From CBDHGY01 sp965263325 (GTDB taxonomy: Bacteria; Pseudomonadota; Alphaproteobacteria; Caulobacterales; Hyphomonadaceae), in contig CBDHGY010000002.1 in NCBI GenBank assembly GCA_965263325.1, forward strand, positions 3,162,001 through 3,226,000: a DNA stretch of 64,000 nt, in the 5' to 3' direction. The notes under the pieces are model-generated. The model was not told the DNA's origin. It saw only the letters and a list, made by a program, of their open reading frames with translations, and did not search any database. The translations under genes and the position numbers were made by a program. Of the stretch, positions 17,145-26,887 are shown in pieces (position 1 is the first letter of the stretch; every line of letters starts with the position of its first letter).

Positions 17145-19181
17145 GTATTGGGGTCCACCGGAGAAATTTTGCCACGTTTAGCGACCATAGCAGCCAGTTG
17201 GCTCGGCGTCTTCTCTTTCGTTATGATTGCGATGGGGCTGAATGGACAAGTCGCTTTTGCTGATCCGCTTGACGCATCAGGGCCGCCACTATTCAAAATT
17301 CTCAAAAACGCCGAGTTCGTCCGAGAAGACTTGACCCCGCTGACAATAGACCAAGCTATCGAGCGCTATCGTACCGGCGATTTCGCGGTCGCAAAGACGT
17401 CTACGGGTGATCCTACTCGTCCGAATAGCCCTGAATCCAAAAATTTGATCTACGGTCCTGTTTGGGCGAGGTTGGCTGTCTCTAATGACAGTGAAGACAC
17501 AATCACCGCGCGGCTGGATTATCGAACGGGCGGTTGGGGGAATGTCTTAACCGCTTATCTTGCGCGCAGCGATGGCAACGTGGATCTCATCTGGCGCAAC
17601 AACTGGCGCTATGAACCCTTCGGGACGTTGGCACCTAATACTCGCCTGCGCGGGTCATTTGCTTTCACACTGGCACCCGGCGAGCAAGTCGAACTTTGGA
17701 TCGACTATCCCCATGGGTTTTATCTAGGCGAAGAACTGTGGTTGCTTAAAGAGCAGGACTTTGTCGAACGGCGAACCGGTGATGCAGGCTATGCAGCATT
17801 TCTGTTTGGTTGGCGCGCCGCACTGATTGTCGCCGTGCTGGCGTTCGCGATCATACTGCGGTCGCGCGTCGCCGCCTATTACGCGCTATTTAGTGCGGCC
17901 TTGTTCGCATTGTTTCTGCAAAATTACGGCTTTACCTACACGTATTGGGTGCAGTCGGTTGAAATCGATTTTTTACTGTCCTTTGTTTTCGGTGGGGTCG
18001 CGTTAACGTTCTTTGGCCTCATGAGTCGGGAGTTTCTTTCAGCCCCAAAGCTATATCCGAATTTGAACAGAGCAATCGTGTGGACAATGGTACTGGGTTG
18101 GTGTGCTGCCCTATCCGCTCAATTCCTAGGTGTGCGCCCATTGACTGAAATGCTGCTCGCGCCTGTTGTGCTGGCTTTCATGGGAGTGCTGATCTACGCG
18201 GCTTTCATTGGCGTTCGGAACCAACACAAAGGATCGCGCCTGTATCTCATCGCGACGCTTGTGCTTTTCGCAATCTGCATGTTTGGCGTTCTCGCCTGGC
18301 CGCCGTTCGACCTATTTTCCCTTCAGTTGAATGTTGATGTCACGCATCTAGGCTTTTCGATTGATGCCTTCTTGTTCGCTGGTGCGCTTGCAATGCAGGC
18401 TTTGGCGCTAAGGAAAGAGCGTGATGACGCGTTTGAAGCAGAAGTAGCTGCATTGACCGAACAAGCTAGTTTAGCCAGCAAACTTGACTCAATGACATTG
18501 CAACATGACCGCGCGGTGATTTTGGCGGAATCTCGGCGCCGTGCTTTAGCGGAAACCACGCATGATCTGAAACAACCTCTATTGTCCTTGCAAATGTCAC
18601 TGCGTAACAAAAAAGATGTCGAGGCACTATCGCAAGGTGTTTCTTATCTTCGAAGCGTTGTTGATAAGACACTCGACGGTGTGCGTCCTAATCGTGACGC
18701 CCCGGTCAGTCACGAGATCGTTGTCGATCGGACAGCAAATCTCGGCGAGATCATTCGAAATGTTGCGATCATGTTCGCCGATGAGGCACGCGAAAAGGGG
18801 CTAGAGTTTAGGTTGGTAGACAGTTCGATTGTCGTAAAGGCTGAACCTGTTATCTTGATGCGGATCGTGATCAATCTTGTTGCCAACGCTATCAAACATA
18901 CCACCTCAGGCCGCGTGTTGATCGGAGCGCGAGTCAGGGGCGAGAATGCAGTGATCGAAGTTTACGATACCGGTCCTGGGATGACCGAACGTGAGTTGCA
19001 GGAGGTATTTCAACCACATGTTTCTGGTTCGGCCTCGTCTGGTGAAGGACTAGGGCTGGCCATCGTTAGAGAACTCGCAAATGAGAGCGGACTCGATATT
19101 CAGGTGCAGTCTCAACCGAGCAAAGGGACGGTTTTTCGGATTTTAGGATTAGTGAGGGCCGACTATAACCGACAGACTTGA
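17121..19181 (+). CDS. 7TMR-DISM sensor histidine kinase
   Basis: About 686 aa. A signal-like N-terminus, a periplasmic 7TMR-DISMED2-type beta-sandwich (about 50-215), seven membrane helices (about 220-420), a short coiled coil, then HisKA with the H-box ALAETTHDLKQPL (His481) and a HATPase domain with N-box NLVANAIKH, G1 DTGPGM and G2 GEGLGLAI. DISM domains are thought to bind carbohydrates or other small ligands. The frame is open from 17088; the ATG at 17121 or later starts are likelier. It is head-to-head with the response regulator, with overlapping 5-prime ends. Confidence 0.88.
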   Translation: MRPRVLFHVLGSTGEILPRLATIAASWLGVFSFVMIAMGLNGQVAFADPLDASGPPLFKILKNAEFVREDLTPLTIDQAIERYRTGDFAVAKTSTGDPTRPNSPESKNLIYGPVWARLAVSNDSEDTITARLDYRTGGWGNVLTAYLARSDGNVDLIWRNNWRYEPFGTLAPNTRLRGSFAFTLAPGEQVELWIDYPHGFYLGEELWLLKEQDFVERRTGDAGYAAFLFGWRAALIVAVLAFAIILRSRVAAYYALFSAALFALFLQNYGFTYTYWVQSVEIDFLLSFVFGGVALTFFGLMSREFLSAPKLYPNLNRAIVWTMVLGWCAALSAQFLGVRPLTEMLLAPVVLAFMGVLIYAAFIGVRNQHKGSRLYLIATLVLFAICMFGVLAWPPFDLFSLQLNVDVTHLGFSIDAFLFAGALAMQALALRKERDDAFEAEVAALTEQASLASKLDSMTLQHDRAVILAESRRRALAETTHDLKQPLLSLQMSLRNKKDVEALSQGVSYLRSVVDKTLDGVRPNRDAPVSHEIVVDRTANLGEIIRNVAIMFADEAREKGLEFRLVDSSIVVKAEPVILMRIVINLVANAIKHTTSGRVLIGARVRGENAVIEVYDTGPGMTERELQEVFQPHVSGSASSGEGLGLAIVRELANESGLDIQVQSQPSKGTVFRILGLVRADYNRQT

Positions 19182-19377
19182 ACATCATGGCTCTACTTTT
19201 CAGTGACTTGGCCTCGTCGCTGGTGAGACAACCTGACGTCAATAGCTGAACCGAATCCAAACACTCATCTGCTCACGTCCAATAGCGGGAAAATCCACGA
19301 TTTTCTTGTGTCCGCCTCTATGACTTCCGGATTCACTCGCTAATGACTGCTCCTGGGATAACAGAGCCACCGCTTGC

Positions 19378-20028
19378 TCAAATCAACCCCCGCGCCATTT
19401 CGAAAACATCCTCAAACATCTCTGGGGTGAGGCGGCGCGTGTTCGTATTGTAGCGGGAGCAATGATAGCTTGAGATCAGCGTCAGCGGGCGGCCCGAAAG
19501 CGCCACCTCATAGCGCGTGCCATGGCCGAAGGGGTGGTCTTTCAGCTTCAGGCCAAGTGCTCGCACAGTGGAATCGTGGCTGATCTTCCCCAGACAGATC
19601 ATCACTTTCAGCTTCGCCAGCGCCTCAATGCGCGAAAGCAGGAAGGGGCGGCAGGCATTGATCTCAGCGCCAACTGGCTTGTTCTGCGGCGGCACACAGC
19701 GCACCGCATTGGTGATCATCGCGTCTTTTAGTTTCAGACCGTCATCGCGGCGCTGGTCGTATTTGTCATTCGAGAAGCCGAATTTCGCGATCGTCGCATA
19801 GAGCAGATCACCGGCCCAATCACCGGTAAACGGCCGGCCTGTGCGATTGGCTCCTGTGACACCTGGGGCAAGGCCAATAATCAGCAATTTCGCCGTTTCC
19901 GGCCCAAAACTCGGCACCGCGCCATTGAACCAGTCCGGCTCTTTTGCCTGGCAATCTTCCCGGTATTTCACCAGCCGGGGGCAAAGGTCACAGTCTTTTG
20001 GCGCTTCGGGGGGGTAAGAATCCTGCAT
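19378..20028 (-). CDS. uracil-DNA glycosylase, family 5 (UDGb)
   Basis: 216 aa. The family-5 active-site motif GLAPGVTGANRTGRPFTGDWAG is present (residues about 52-73; split here only for naming) with the second motif SYHCSRYNT near the C-terminus. Cysteines at DCDLCPR, NAVRCVPP and INACRPF fit the four 4Fe-4S ligands. UDGb removes uracil, hypoxanthine and related lesions from DNA. It is divergent from rpoZ. A second, different UDG (family 4) lies at 50.2 kb. Confidence 0.9.
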   Translation of the reverse strand: MQDSYPPEAPKDCDLCPRLVKYREDCQAKEPDWFNGAVPSFGPETAKLLIIGLAPGVTGANRTGRPFTGDWAGDLLYATIAKFGFSNDKYDQRRDDGLKLKDAMITNAVRCVPPQNKPVGAEINACRPFLLSRIEALAKLKVMICLGKISHDSTVRALGLKLKDHPFGHGTRYEVALSGRPLTLISSYHCSRYNTNTRRLTPEMFEDVFEMARGLI

Positions 20029-20127
20029 TTGCCCTAAATCACAGGGATTCTGGCCGCAGACAATGCTTGCGTGTTTCGCCAGCGCAGCATATATGTGCCC
20101 GCTCGCCCTTTAAGGAGATGTGCCCCG

Positions 20128-20478
20128 ATGGCCCGCGTGACCGTTGAAGACTGCGTAGAGCAGATTCCAAATCGTTTTGATCTTGTCCTGATGGCGGCTC
20201 ACCGCGCCCGGATGATCCGCGAAGGCTCGCCGATGACGGTTGATCGCGATAACGACAAGGATCCGGTTGTGTCTCTGCGTGAAATTGCTGAGCGCTCGGT
20301 TGATCTGAAAGTGGTGACAGAAGCGCTGATCTCCAATCTTCAGGAAGTGCGCCCAGATGAAGAGCGCGAGCATGAAGAAGATCGGCTGGCTCTCGAGGCA
20401 GCCCCAACCGCGACCGAAGACGATGTCATGCGTGCCTATCAGGCCGAGCTTGAGTCTGGCCGCGACGACCGGATGTAA
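20128..20478 (+). CDS. rpoZ: RNA polymerase omega subunit
   Basis: RpoZ, the small subunit that helps fold beta-prime and is involved in ppGpp sensing. The conserved core MARVTVEDCVEQIPNRFDLV opens the 116-aa protein, and AAGGAGA about 10 bases upstream sets this start (the frame is open from 20071 but earlier sequence is not family-like). The acidic C-terminal tail is variable. It lies 5 bp ahead of rsh, the usual alphaproteobacterial pairing. Confidence 0.94.
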   Translation: MARVTVEDCVEQIPNRFDLVLMAAHRARMIREGSPMTVDRDNDKDPVVSLREIAERSVDLKVVTEALISNLQEVRPDEEREHEEDRLALEAAPTATEDDVMRAYQAELESGRDDRM

Positions 20479-20483
20479 CTGGT

Positions 20484-22721
20484 ATGCCGGACAGCGCTGC
20501 ACCTCATAAGGAGAGCGGCGCGGAGGAAGCCGCCAGCAAAAGACCTGAGCGGTATTTGAGACAATACGAACTTGTCGAGCGGGTGCGCGGCTACCATCCG
20601 CAGGTCGATGAGGATATGCTCAATCGGGCATATGTGTACGCGGTCGCCAAACATGGCAGCCAAAAGCGCGCGTCTGGCGACCCTTATTTTTCGCATCCCG
20701 TGATGGTGGCAGGTCTGCTGGCTGATTTGAAGCTCGATGAGCATACCGTTGCGGCTGGCTTGCTTCACGATACGGTAGAAGACACCGACGCCAATCTCGA
20801 TGAAATTCGTGAGATGTTCGGCCAGGATGTTTGCGACCTTGTAAATGGCGTAACGAAATTGACGCGCCTCGAATATCGCTCCGAAGAGACCAAGCAGGCT
20901 GAGAATTTTCAGAAGTTCATTCTGGCATCAACAAAAGACGTGCGTGTTTTATTGGTTAAGCTCGCGGATCGTCTGCATAATATGCGCACGCTTGCTCATT
21001 TGAAACAGCATAAACGTGAGCGCATTTCGAAAGAGACGATGGATCTGTTTGCGCCGCTTGCCCGGCGTATCGGTCTTTATGCTTATGCCGAAGAAATGGA
21101 AGACCGCGCTTTTGCTGAGATCAATCCTGAAGCACGCGCGTCGATTATGATCCAGCTGAACGAGCTTCAGGAAGAAAGCACGACTGACATGGCGCGGATC
21201 GAGGAAGATCTTGAAGCGCTTATGCAGGCTGGCAGTTTCAAATGCCGTATTAAAGGGCGACAGAAACGACCCTTCTCGATTTGGAGAAAGCTCGAAAATA
21301 AATCGATCCGCTTCAGGGAAGTGGCAGATATATTTGCGTTTCGGATTATCATGGCTGAAGAGGACGCGGCTGAGTGCTACCGGGCACTAGGCGCGCTGCA
21401 TCTGGTTTGGCAGTGTCTTCCTGACAGGTTTCGAGACTTTATTTCTGTGCCGAAAGTGAATGGCTATCGCTCTTTGCATACAACGGTGCGCGCATCAGGA
21501 AATCAAAAGGTCGAGTTACAAATCCGCACCGAGCAGATGAACGAGACCGCTGAGCGCGGTATCGCGGCGCATTGGGGTTACAAAAACCAGCAATACGGCT
21601 TCGATGCAGAAGGTGCTCGCAAGGTTGGCCTTGATGCCGAAAAGAACCTCATCGCCTTTGGCGATTTACTCAAACACGAAGACGAGCCTGACGAATTTCT
21701 TGCAAATGCAAAACTCGAAATGTACCGCGAGCACGTATTCGTGTTTACACCAAAAGGCCGCTTGATCGTTCTTCCATCAGACGCGACACCGCTCGATTTC
21801 GCTTATGCGGTTCATACCGACATCGGGAATACGTGTATTGGGGCGATCATCAACAATGAAGAGCGTTCCTTGAGGACTGTGCTTCAAAACGGCGACCGTG
21901 TTGAGATCATTCGCGGAGACAAGCCGGCTGCGCCGAAGGGGTGGGAGGCGCTTGCGGTAACGGGCCGTGCAAAAGCGGCGCTTAGACGGCTTACCCGCGA
22001 TCAGGACCGCGAAGACTTCATCAATTTAGGCCGCTCACTGATCAATCATACCATAAGTTTGGCCGAGCTTAGCCCGTCAGATATTTCGCTCGAAGACGTT
22101 GCAGTCAAAGCGGGGTTCGATTCACTGGACGCGCTCCACTATGCGGTTGGCAAGGGTGATTATGGAACCTCTGAATTCATGGAGGTTGCTTTCCCGGGGC
22201 ATGCTGCCGAACCGCTAAAATCTGCAGGGCGTATGCGCGCCGATAGCGATCACATCTCCTTGTTGATCCGCGGTGAGGATTTGCGTGCCGGGCGCGCAAT
22301 ACGACTGGGTGAGTGTTGTTCACCTGTGCCTGGCGATCGCATCATCGGTGTGTCTGAGCCCGGCAAGGGGCTGGTCGTCCATGTTGTGAACTGCTCGCGT
22401 CTTGCCGATTGGGATCATGTCCCGGATCGATGGGTGGATCTGAAGTGGACTCACCTTGCAACAACCGATGCGATCGCAACTGGGCGTATTTCGGTAACCG
22501 CTGCGAATCGGCGCGGGGTTCTGGCGACGCTATGTCAGGCAGTCGCCAATGCGAATGGAAATATTACCGGTCTAAAAACCGGTGAACGCCGCGAGGACTT
22601 TATTGATCTTGTATTTGAGATCGAAGTGGAGGATTTGAAGCGTCTGACTGAAATACTCGCGGCGCTGCGGTCAATGTCTGTGGTTGATAGCGCTGACCGG
22701 TTCCGGGAGAACGATTTATGA
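20484..22721 (+). CDS. rsh: bifunctional (p)ppGpp synthetase/hydrolase (RelA/SpoT homologue)
   Basis: 745 aa with the full long-RSH order: an HD hydrolase (His71 in FSHPV, His95-Asp96 in LLHDTVED, ADRLHNMRTL), the synthetase (about 240-360, SVPKVNGYRSLHTTV), a TGS domain (about 405-465, VFVFTPKGRLIVLPSDATPL), a helical/zinc-finger-like region (LGECCSPVPGD) and a C-terminal ACT domain (about 665-740). The intact HD motif argues for a bifunctional enzyme controlling the stringent response. It overlaps pyrE by 4 bp. Confidence 0.94.
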   Translation: MPDSAAPHKESGAEEAASKRPERYLRQYELVERVRGYHPQVDEDMLNRAYVYAVAKHGSQKRASGDPYFSHPVMVAGLLADLKLDEHTVAAGLLHDTVEDTDANLDEIREMFGQDVCDLVNGVTKLTRLEYRSEETKQAENFQKFILASTKDVRVLLVKLADRLHNMRTLAHLKQHKRERISKETMDLFAPLARRIGLYAYAEEMEDRAFAEINPEARASIMIQLNELQEESTTDMARIEEDLEALMQAGSFKCRIKGRQKRPFSIWRKLENKSIRFREVADIFAFRIIMAEEDAAECYRALGALHLVWQCLPDRFRDFISVPKVNGYRSLHTTVRASGNQKVELQIRTEQMNETAERGIAAHWGYKNQQYGFDAEGARKVGLDAEKNLIAFGDLLKHEDEPDEFLANAKLEMYREHVFVFTPKGRLIVLPSDATPLDFAYAVHTDIGNTCIGAIINNEERSLRTVLQNGDRVEIIRGDKPAAPKGWEALAVTGRAKAALRRLTRDQDREDFINLGRSLINHTISLAELSPSDISLEDVAVKAGFDSLDALHYAVGKGDYGTSEFMEVAFPGHAAEPLKSAGRMRADSDHISLLIRGEDLRAGRAIRLGECCSPVPGDRIIGVSEPGKGLVVHVVNCSRLADWDHVPDRWVDLKWTHLATTDAIATGRISVTAANRRGVLATLCQAVANANGNITGLKTGERREDFIDLVFEIEVEDLKRLTEILAALRSMSVVDSADRFRENDL

Positions 22722-23299
22722 CGACAGATGATGTGCTGGCCGAATTCGAGCGCGCAGGTGCACTTTTGAAAGGGCACTTCATTCTTTCCTCCGGGCGCCG
22801 CAGCCCCGTATTTTTGCAGAAGGCGCTTGTGTTTTCACAGCCATCCGTTTCGGAAAAACTTTGCAAAGCGCTGGCAGAGAAGGTCACACAAGCTTTTGGT
22901 ACGATCGACATTGTTGCTGGACCAGCCGTCGGGGGCATCATTCCTGGCTATGAACTCGCGCGCCAGCTTGGTGCGCGCGCGCAGTTTGCTGAACGCGTTG
23001 ACGGAGAGCTGACCTTCCGCCGCGGATTCCATTTCAGCGAGGGAGAAAAAATCCTGATTGCTGAGGATATCGTAACGACGGGCCTCTCATTTCGAGAGAC
23101 TGTCGATGCGCTGTCGGACTTACCGGGCGAGGTTGTTGGCGGCGCTTGTATATTTGATCGCTCGGCTGGCGAAGCCGATGTGGGCTGCGAACTGATTGCG
23201 CTCGCTTCCAAGCGTTTTCCTGATTATGATGCAGGTGACCTACCGCCCGAGCTTGCCGCACTTGAAGCGATAAAACCAGGGTCACGGGGCTTGAAATAA
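22718..23299 (+). CDS. pyrE: orotate phosphoribosyltransferase
   Basis: PyrE attaches phosphoribose from PRPP to orotate in pyrimidine synthesis. The 193-aa product has the PRPP loop ILIAEDIVTTGLS and the flexible-loop motif around RRGFHFSEGEK. It begins in the ATGA overlap with rsh and ends one base into the pdxJ start, so translation is coupled on both sides. Confidence 0.94.
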   Translation: MTTDDVLAEFERAGALLKGHFILSSGRRSPVFLQKALVFSQPSVSEKLCKALAEKVTQAFGTIDIVAGPAVGGIIPGYELARQLGARAQFAERVDGELTFRRGFHFSEGEKILIAEDIVTTGLSFRETVDALSDLPGEVVGGACIFDRSAGEADVGCELIALASKRFPDYDAGDLPPELAALEAIKPGSRGLK

Positions 23300-24045
23300 T
23301 GCCAAATCGTATTCGCCTCGGCGTGAACATTGATCATGTCGCGACCATCCGGAACGCGCGCGGCGGTGCCCATCCAGATCCCGCGCGAGCGGCCAAGATC
23401 GCGAGCGAGCATGGCGCGGATGGAATCACGTTTCATCTCCGCGAGGATCGTCGTCATATTATGGACCCGGATCTCATGGCGCTGCGTGCCGCAACCGACC
23501 TGCCACTCAATATGGAAATGGCAGCGACAGATGAGATGCACGTCATCGCGATGAACTTTAAACCTGAAACCGCGATGTTTGTCCCCGAAAATCGAGAAGA
23601 ACGTACGACGGAGGGCGGCCTCAATGTTGCGCGTGAGCACAATCATCTCGCGCCAATGATCCGCGAGCTTCAGGAAAATGGATCGCGGGTCTCGTTGTTT
23701 ATTGAGGCAGATCCTGTGCAACTTGCGGCGGCCAAATCACTCGGCGCTGATATTGTTGAGTTTCACACAGGACGGTTCGTTGAATTGTGCCAAGCTGAAG
23801 AGGGGGAGCTGGCCGGCGTCGAGCTGCAGCGAATTTCAGAGAGCGCGGCGCAAGCTGTTCAATTGGGAATAGAGCCGCAAGCCGGTCACGGGCTGACCTA
23901 TGACACCGTCGCCCCCATCGCTGCAATCCCGGAGCTAACAGAGCTCAACATAGGCCACTTCCTGATTGGGGAAGCGATCTTTGTTGGGCTCGGTGAGGCC
24001 GTCGCTGAAATGCGCCGCCGCATGGACGAGGCGCGGCCGGCATGA
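23299..24045 (+). CDS. pdxJ: pyridoxine 5'-phosphate synthase
   Basis: PdxJ closes the pyridoxine ring from 1-deoxyxylulose 5-phosphate and the PdxA product; PLP made here serves hemA and glyA. The 248-aa TIM barrel has the family start RLGVNIDHVATIRNARGG, the ligand segment ADGITFHLREDRRHI and the glutamate block NMEMAATDEM. It overlaps pyrE by one base and acpS by 4 bp. Confidence 0.95.
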   Translation: MPNRIRLGVNIDHVATIRNARGGAHPDPARAAKIASEHGADGITFHLREDRRHIMDPDLMALRAATDLPLNMEMAATDEMHVIAMNFKPETAMFVPENREERTTEGGLNVAREHNHLAPMIRELQENGSRVSLFIEADPVQLAAAKSLGADIVEFHTGRFVELCQAEEGELAGVELQRISESAAQAVQLGIEPQAGHGLTYDTVAPIAAIPELTELNIGHFLIGEAIFVGLGEAVAEMRRRMDEARPA

Positions 24046-24446
24046 TCATTGGCATGGGCAACGACCTTTGCAACATTGAACGTATTGCGAGCAGTCTTGA
24101 GCGATTTGGCGAGCGGTTCGAAAATCGTGTATTCACTGAAGGTGAGCGAGCTAAAGCGCGCAGGCGTATGCGCACGGCTGAAACCTACGCAAAGCGCTTT
24201 GCAGCGAAAGAGGCTTGCGCGAAGGCGCTCGGAACCGGTGTTCCGCGGCGCGGAGTGCACTGGAAGGGTATGGAAGTTGTCAATCTTCCTTCGGGAAAGC
24301 CGACGATGAATTTAACTGGCGGCGCGTTGGAGCGTCTGAAAGAAATCACGCCTGATGGGCATGAGGCGTCAATCCATCTCACAATCACTGACGATCACCC
24401 TTGGGCGTCGGCGACGGTTATCATTGAGGCTTTCCCGGTCTCATGA
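24042..24446 (+). CDS. acpS: holo-[acyl-carrier-protein] synthase
   Basis: AcpS transfers the 4'-phosphopantetheine arm from CoA to acyl carrier protein. The 134-aa product has the magnesium-binding Asp in IIGMGNDLCNIERI and the second motif RFAAKEACAKALGTG. It is coupled by ATGA overlaps to pdxJ and rnc. In many relatives lepB lies between acpS and rnc; it is missing here. Confidence 0.94.
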   Translation: MIIGMGNDLCNIERIASSLERFGERFENRVFTEGERAKARRRMRTAETYAKRFAAKEACAKALGTGVPRRGVHWKGMEVVNLPSGKPTMNLTGGALERLKEITPDGHEASIHLTITDDHPWASATVIIEAFPVS

Positions 24447-25195
24447 GCAGCAAGCGATCTCATCGGGCGCGTATGCGCGACTCTGCAAAACCGGTGAAGC
24501 CATCGCTAACCAAAGAATCGGTGAAGGCCCTTGAGTCAGCTCTCAATTATACGTTCAAGAACAATGATCTGCTGACACGGGCTATGACACATCCGGGTGC
24601 TGTTTCAGCGCAAGATGCGGCGAAGCGCTCAAATCAACGGTTGGAGTTTTTGGGAGACCGCGTGCTTGGACTTATAATTTCTGAGCGATTGATGGAGCGT
24701 TATCCCACTGAGCGCGAAGGCAAACTCGCGCCGCGTTTCAATGCGTATGTTCGTAAGGAAGCGTGCGCTGAAGCTGTTCGCCATCTCGGGATAGGGGACT
24801 ATCTCATAATGGCAGAGCACGACGCTGCAGATGGCGGGCGCTCACGCGATAGCGCGCTTGGTGATCTTTGCGAGGCGGTTATTGCCGCTGTTTATTTGGA
24901 TGGCGGTTTGAAGTCAGCGCGGGCTCTGATTGAGCGCGCCTGGGCCCCGCAGTTTGCGCACGGCGTATCAACGGCGAAGGATGCTAAGACCGCCCTGCAG
25001 GAATGGGCTCAGGGGCGCGGCCTCTCTTTGCCGCACTATGAGGTGATTGATCGTACTGGCCCCGATCACGCGCCCGAATTCAAAGTATCGGTCAAGCTGG
25101 ATAATGGATATTCTGCTGAGGCGATCGGAACATCAAAACAGGATGCCCAGCGCGCTGCCGCTGAGGCGCTATTGGAACAACTCGAAAATGAGTGA
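24443..25195 (+). CDS. rnc: ribonuclease III
   Basis: RNase III cleaves double-stranded RNA in rRNA and mRNA processing. The 250-aa product has a basic N-terminal extension (about 25 residues), the catalytic block NQRLEFLGDRVLGL, the second acidic site GDLCEAVIAAVYLDGG, and a C-terminal dsRNA-binding domain ending GTSKQDAQRAAAEALLEQL. Its end overlaps the era start by 8 bp. Confidence 0.94.
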   Translation: MSSKRSHRARMRDSAKPVKPSLTKESVKALESALNYTFKNNDLLTRAMTHPGAVSAQDAAKRSNQRLEFLGDRVLGLIISERLMERYPTEREGKLAPRFNAYVRKEACAEAVRHLGIGDYLIMAEHDAADGGRSRDSALGDLCEAVIAAVYLDGGLKSARALIERAWAPQFAHGVSTAKDAKTALQEWAQGRGLSLPHYEVIDRTGPDHAPEFKVSVKLDNGYSAEAIGTSKQDAQRAAAEALLEQLENE

Positions 25196-26135
25196 AACAC
25201 AAATAACGAGATCCGGGTTTGCCGCCATCATCGGTGCGCCAAATGCTGGAAAGTCGACGCTGACCAATCGATTGGTTGGGGTAAAGGTCGCAATCGTGAC
25301 GCATAAAGTTCAGACCACGCGGTTCCCGGTACGAGGTGTGGCGCATCATGCGGGCGCGCAGATTGTTCTGGTAGACACGCCTGGAATTTTCCGAGCTAAG
25401 AAACGCCTAGACAGGGCAATGGTTAAATCGGCCTGGAGCGGTGCCGATGATGCCGACGCTGTTGTGCATTTAATCGATGCCTCATGCTGGGTTGCTGAAA
25501 AAGCTGGTTCCCTCACGGGCGCGCAAAAAAAGTCACTCGAGGACGATCGGCGGATCATCGAAACGCTGAAAGAACATGGCAAGACGGCGCTGCTTGCTCT
25601 CAACAAGATCGATCTGTTTCCGCACGAACAGGTTTTACCGCTGATTGGCGAGTTGAATGAAACAGGCGTCTATGAAGAGATCTTTATGTTGTCTGCAGAA
25701 AACGGCGATGGCGTGGACCGGCTCGCTAGCGCTTTGGCAGAGCGTATGCCGGAAGGTCCTCCAATGTATCCACCGGACCAAACTGCAGACCTTCCAATGC
25801 GATTGCTCGCAGCTGAGGTGACGCGCGAAAAACTCATGCTGCGCTTACATCAGGAATTGCCTTACGAGCTCACAGTCGAGACGGAGAGCTGGGAGGACTA
25901 CAAGAATGGAGACGTAAAGATTTCGCAGCAGATTGTTGTCGCAAGGGATGGGCATAAAGGGATCGTCCTTGGCAAAGGCGGTCAATCGCTGAAAGCCATA
26001 GGAAAATTGGCGCGGGAGGAGCTAACAGAGATGCTTGGGCGAAAGGTTCATCTGTTCCTGTTCGTGAAAGTTGACCCGAAATGGCAGGAGCGCCGCGAAA
26101 ATTACGCTGGGCGGGGCCTGGAGTTTGACGCCTAG
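25188..26135 (+). CDS. era: GTPase Era
   Basis: Era is a GTPase needed for 30S ribosome assembly, binding 16S rRNA. The 315-aa product starts at the ATG at 25188, inside rnc; the longer open frame from 25047 is rnc sequence read in another frame. The GTPase motifs are GAPNAGKST (G1), DTPG (G3) and NKID (G4). The C-terminal KH domain includes GHKGIVLGKGGQSLKAIG. Its TAG overlaps the recO GTG by one base. Confidence 0.94.
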   Translation: MSETQITRSGFAAIIGAPNAGKSTLTNRLVGVKVAIVTHKVQTTRFPVRGVAHHAGAQIVLVDTPGIFRAKKRLDRAMVKSAWSGADDADAVVHLIDASCWVAEKAGSLTGAQKKSLEDDRRIIETLKEHGKTALLALNKIDLFPHEQVLPLIGELNETGVYEEIFMLSAENGDGVDRLASALAERMPEGPPMYPPDQTADLPMRLLAAEVTREKLMLRLHQELPYELTVETESWEDYKNGDVKISQQIVVARDGHKGIVLGKGGQSLKAIGKLAREELTEMLGRKVHLFLFVKVDPKWQERRENYAGRGLEFDA

Positions 26136-26887
26136 TGGTAAGTTGGACAGACGAGGCACTAATATTGGGAGGGCGCCGGTTCGGAGAGGGCGGGCTTATC
26201 CTTGACGTTCTGACGAAAACGCGGGGCCGCCGCGCTGGACTGGTCTACGGCGGCGCATCGCGGCGAAGGCGTGCCCAACTCGAAGCGGGAAATACGGTTG
26301 AAGTGAGTTGGTCGGGGCGGCTTGAAGAACAGCTTGGACGATTTGATGTGGCCGAAGCGACAACCGAGCGCGCGGCGCGCCTTATGGACGATGCGGACGC
26401 GCTTGCGGGCATTGCTGCAATTACGACGATTTTGCGCAGTGTCGTTGATGAAGGCGATGCGGCTGGATCCGCACTTTACGATGCCAGCGTGATTGTACTC
26501 GACGCAATGGATGTCCCTGAGCTTTGGCCTGCTTTATATGTGCGCTGGGAAATGGGGTTACTCTCTGCTTTAGGATACGGTCTTGAATTAGCGACGTGCG
26601 CGATCAGCGGGGCAAATGACGGATTGACCCATGTTTCACCTAAAACGGGGCGTGCGGTGAAAGGCTCTGAAGCGGAAGAATATGTAGACCGTTTGCTGCG
26701 TCTTCCTGCGTTCCTGTCAGACAGCGGGGCGGGGGTTAATCCGAAGGAAATCGGCGACGGCCTTATTCTTACCGGGCATTTTTTGGAACGCCGGATATAT
26801 TACGCGGTGAACAAGCCACCGCCCGAACAAAGAGATCTCTTGTTACGCCGTCTTGAGCGTAGCGGACTGATCGAACTCAGAGATTAA
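26135..26887 (+). CDS. recO: DNA repair protein RecO
   Basis: RecO loads RecA onto SSB-coated DNA with RecR. The 250-aa product has the N-terminal OB fold (ALILGGRRFGEGGLILDVLT) and the helical C-terminal domain. The zinc-finger region keeps only one of the usual cysteines (LATCAISG), as in many alphaproteobacteria. The start is a GTG overlapping the era stop. It ends the rpoZ-to-recO block and overlaps the convergent TPR gene by 4 bp. Confidence 0.92.
   Translation: MVSWTDEALILGGRRFGEGGLILDVLTKTRGRRAGLVYGGASRRRRAQLEAGNTVEVSWSGRLEEQLGRFDVAEATTERAARLMDDADALAGIAAITTILRSVVDEGDAAGSALYDASVIVLDAMDVPELWPALYVRWEMGLLSALGYGLELATCAISGANDGLTHVSPKTGRAVKGSEAEEYVDRLLRLPAFLSDSGAGVNPKEIGDGLILTGHFLERRIYYAVNKPPPEQRDLLLRRLERSGLIELRD

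Noticed and set aside
25047..25187. 47-codon upstream extension of era
   Set aside because: This is the end of rnc read in another frame; the Era N-terminus begins at 25188.
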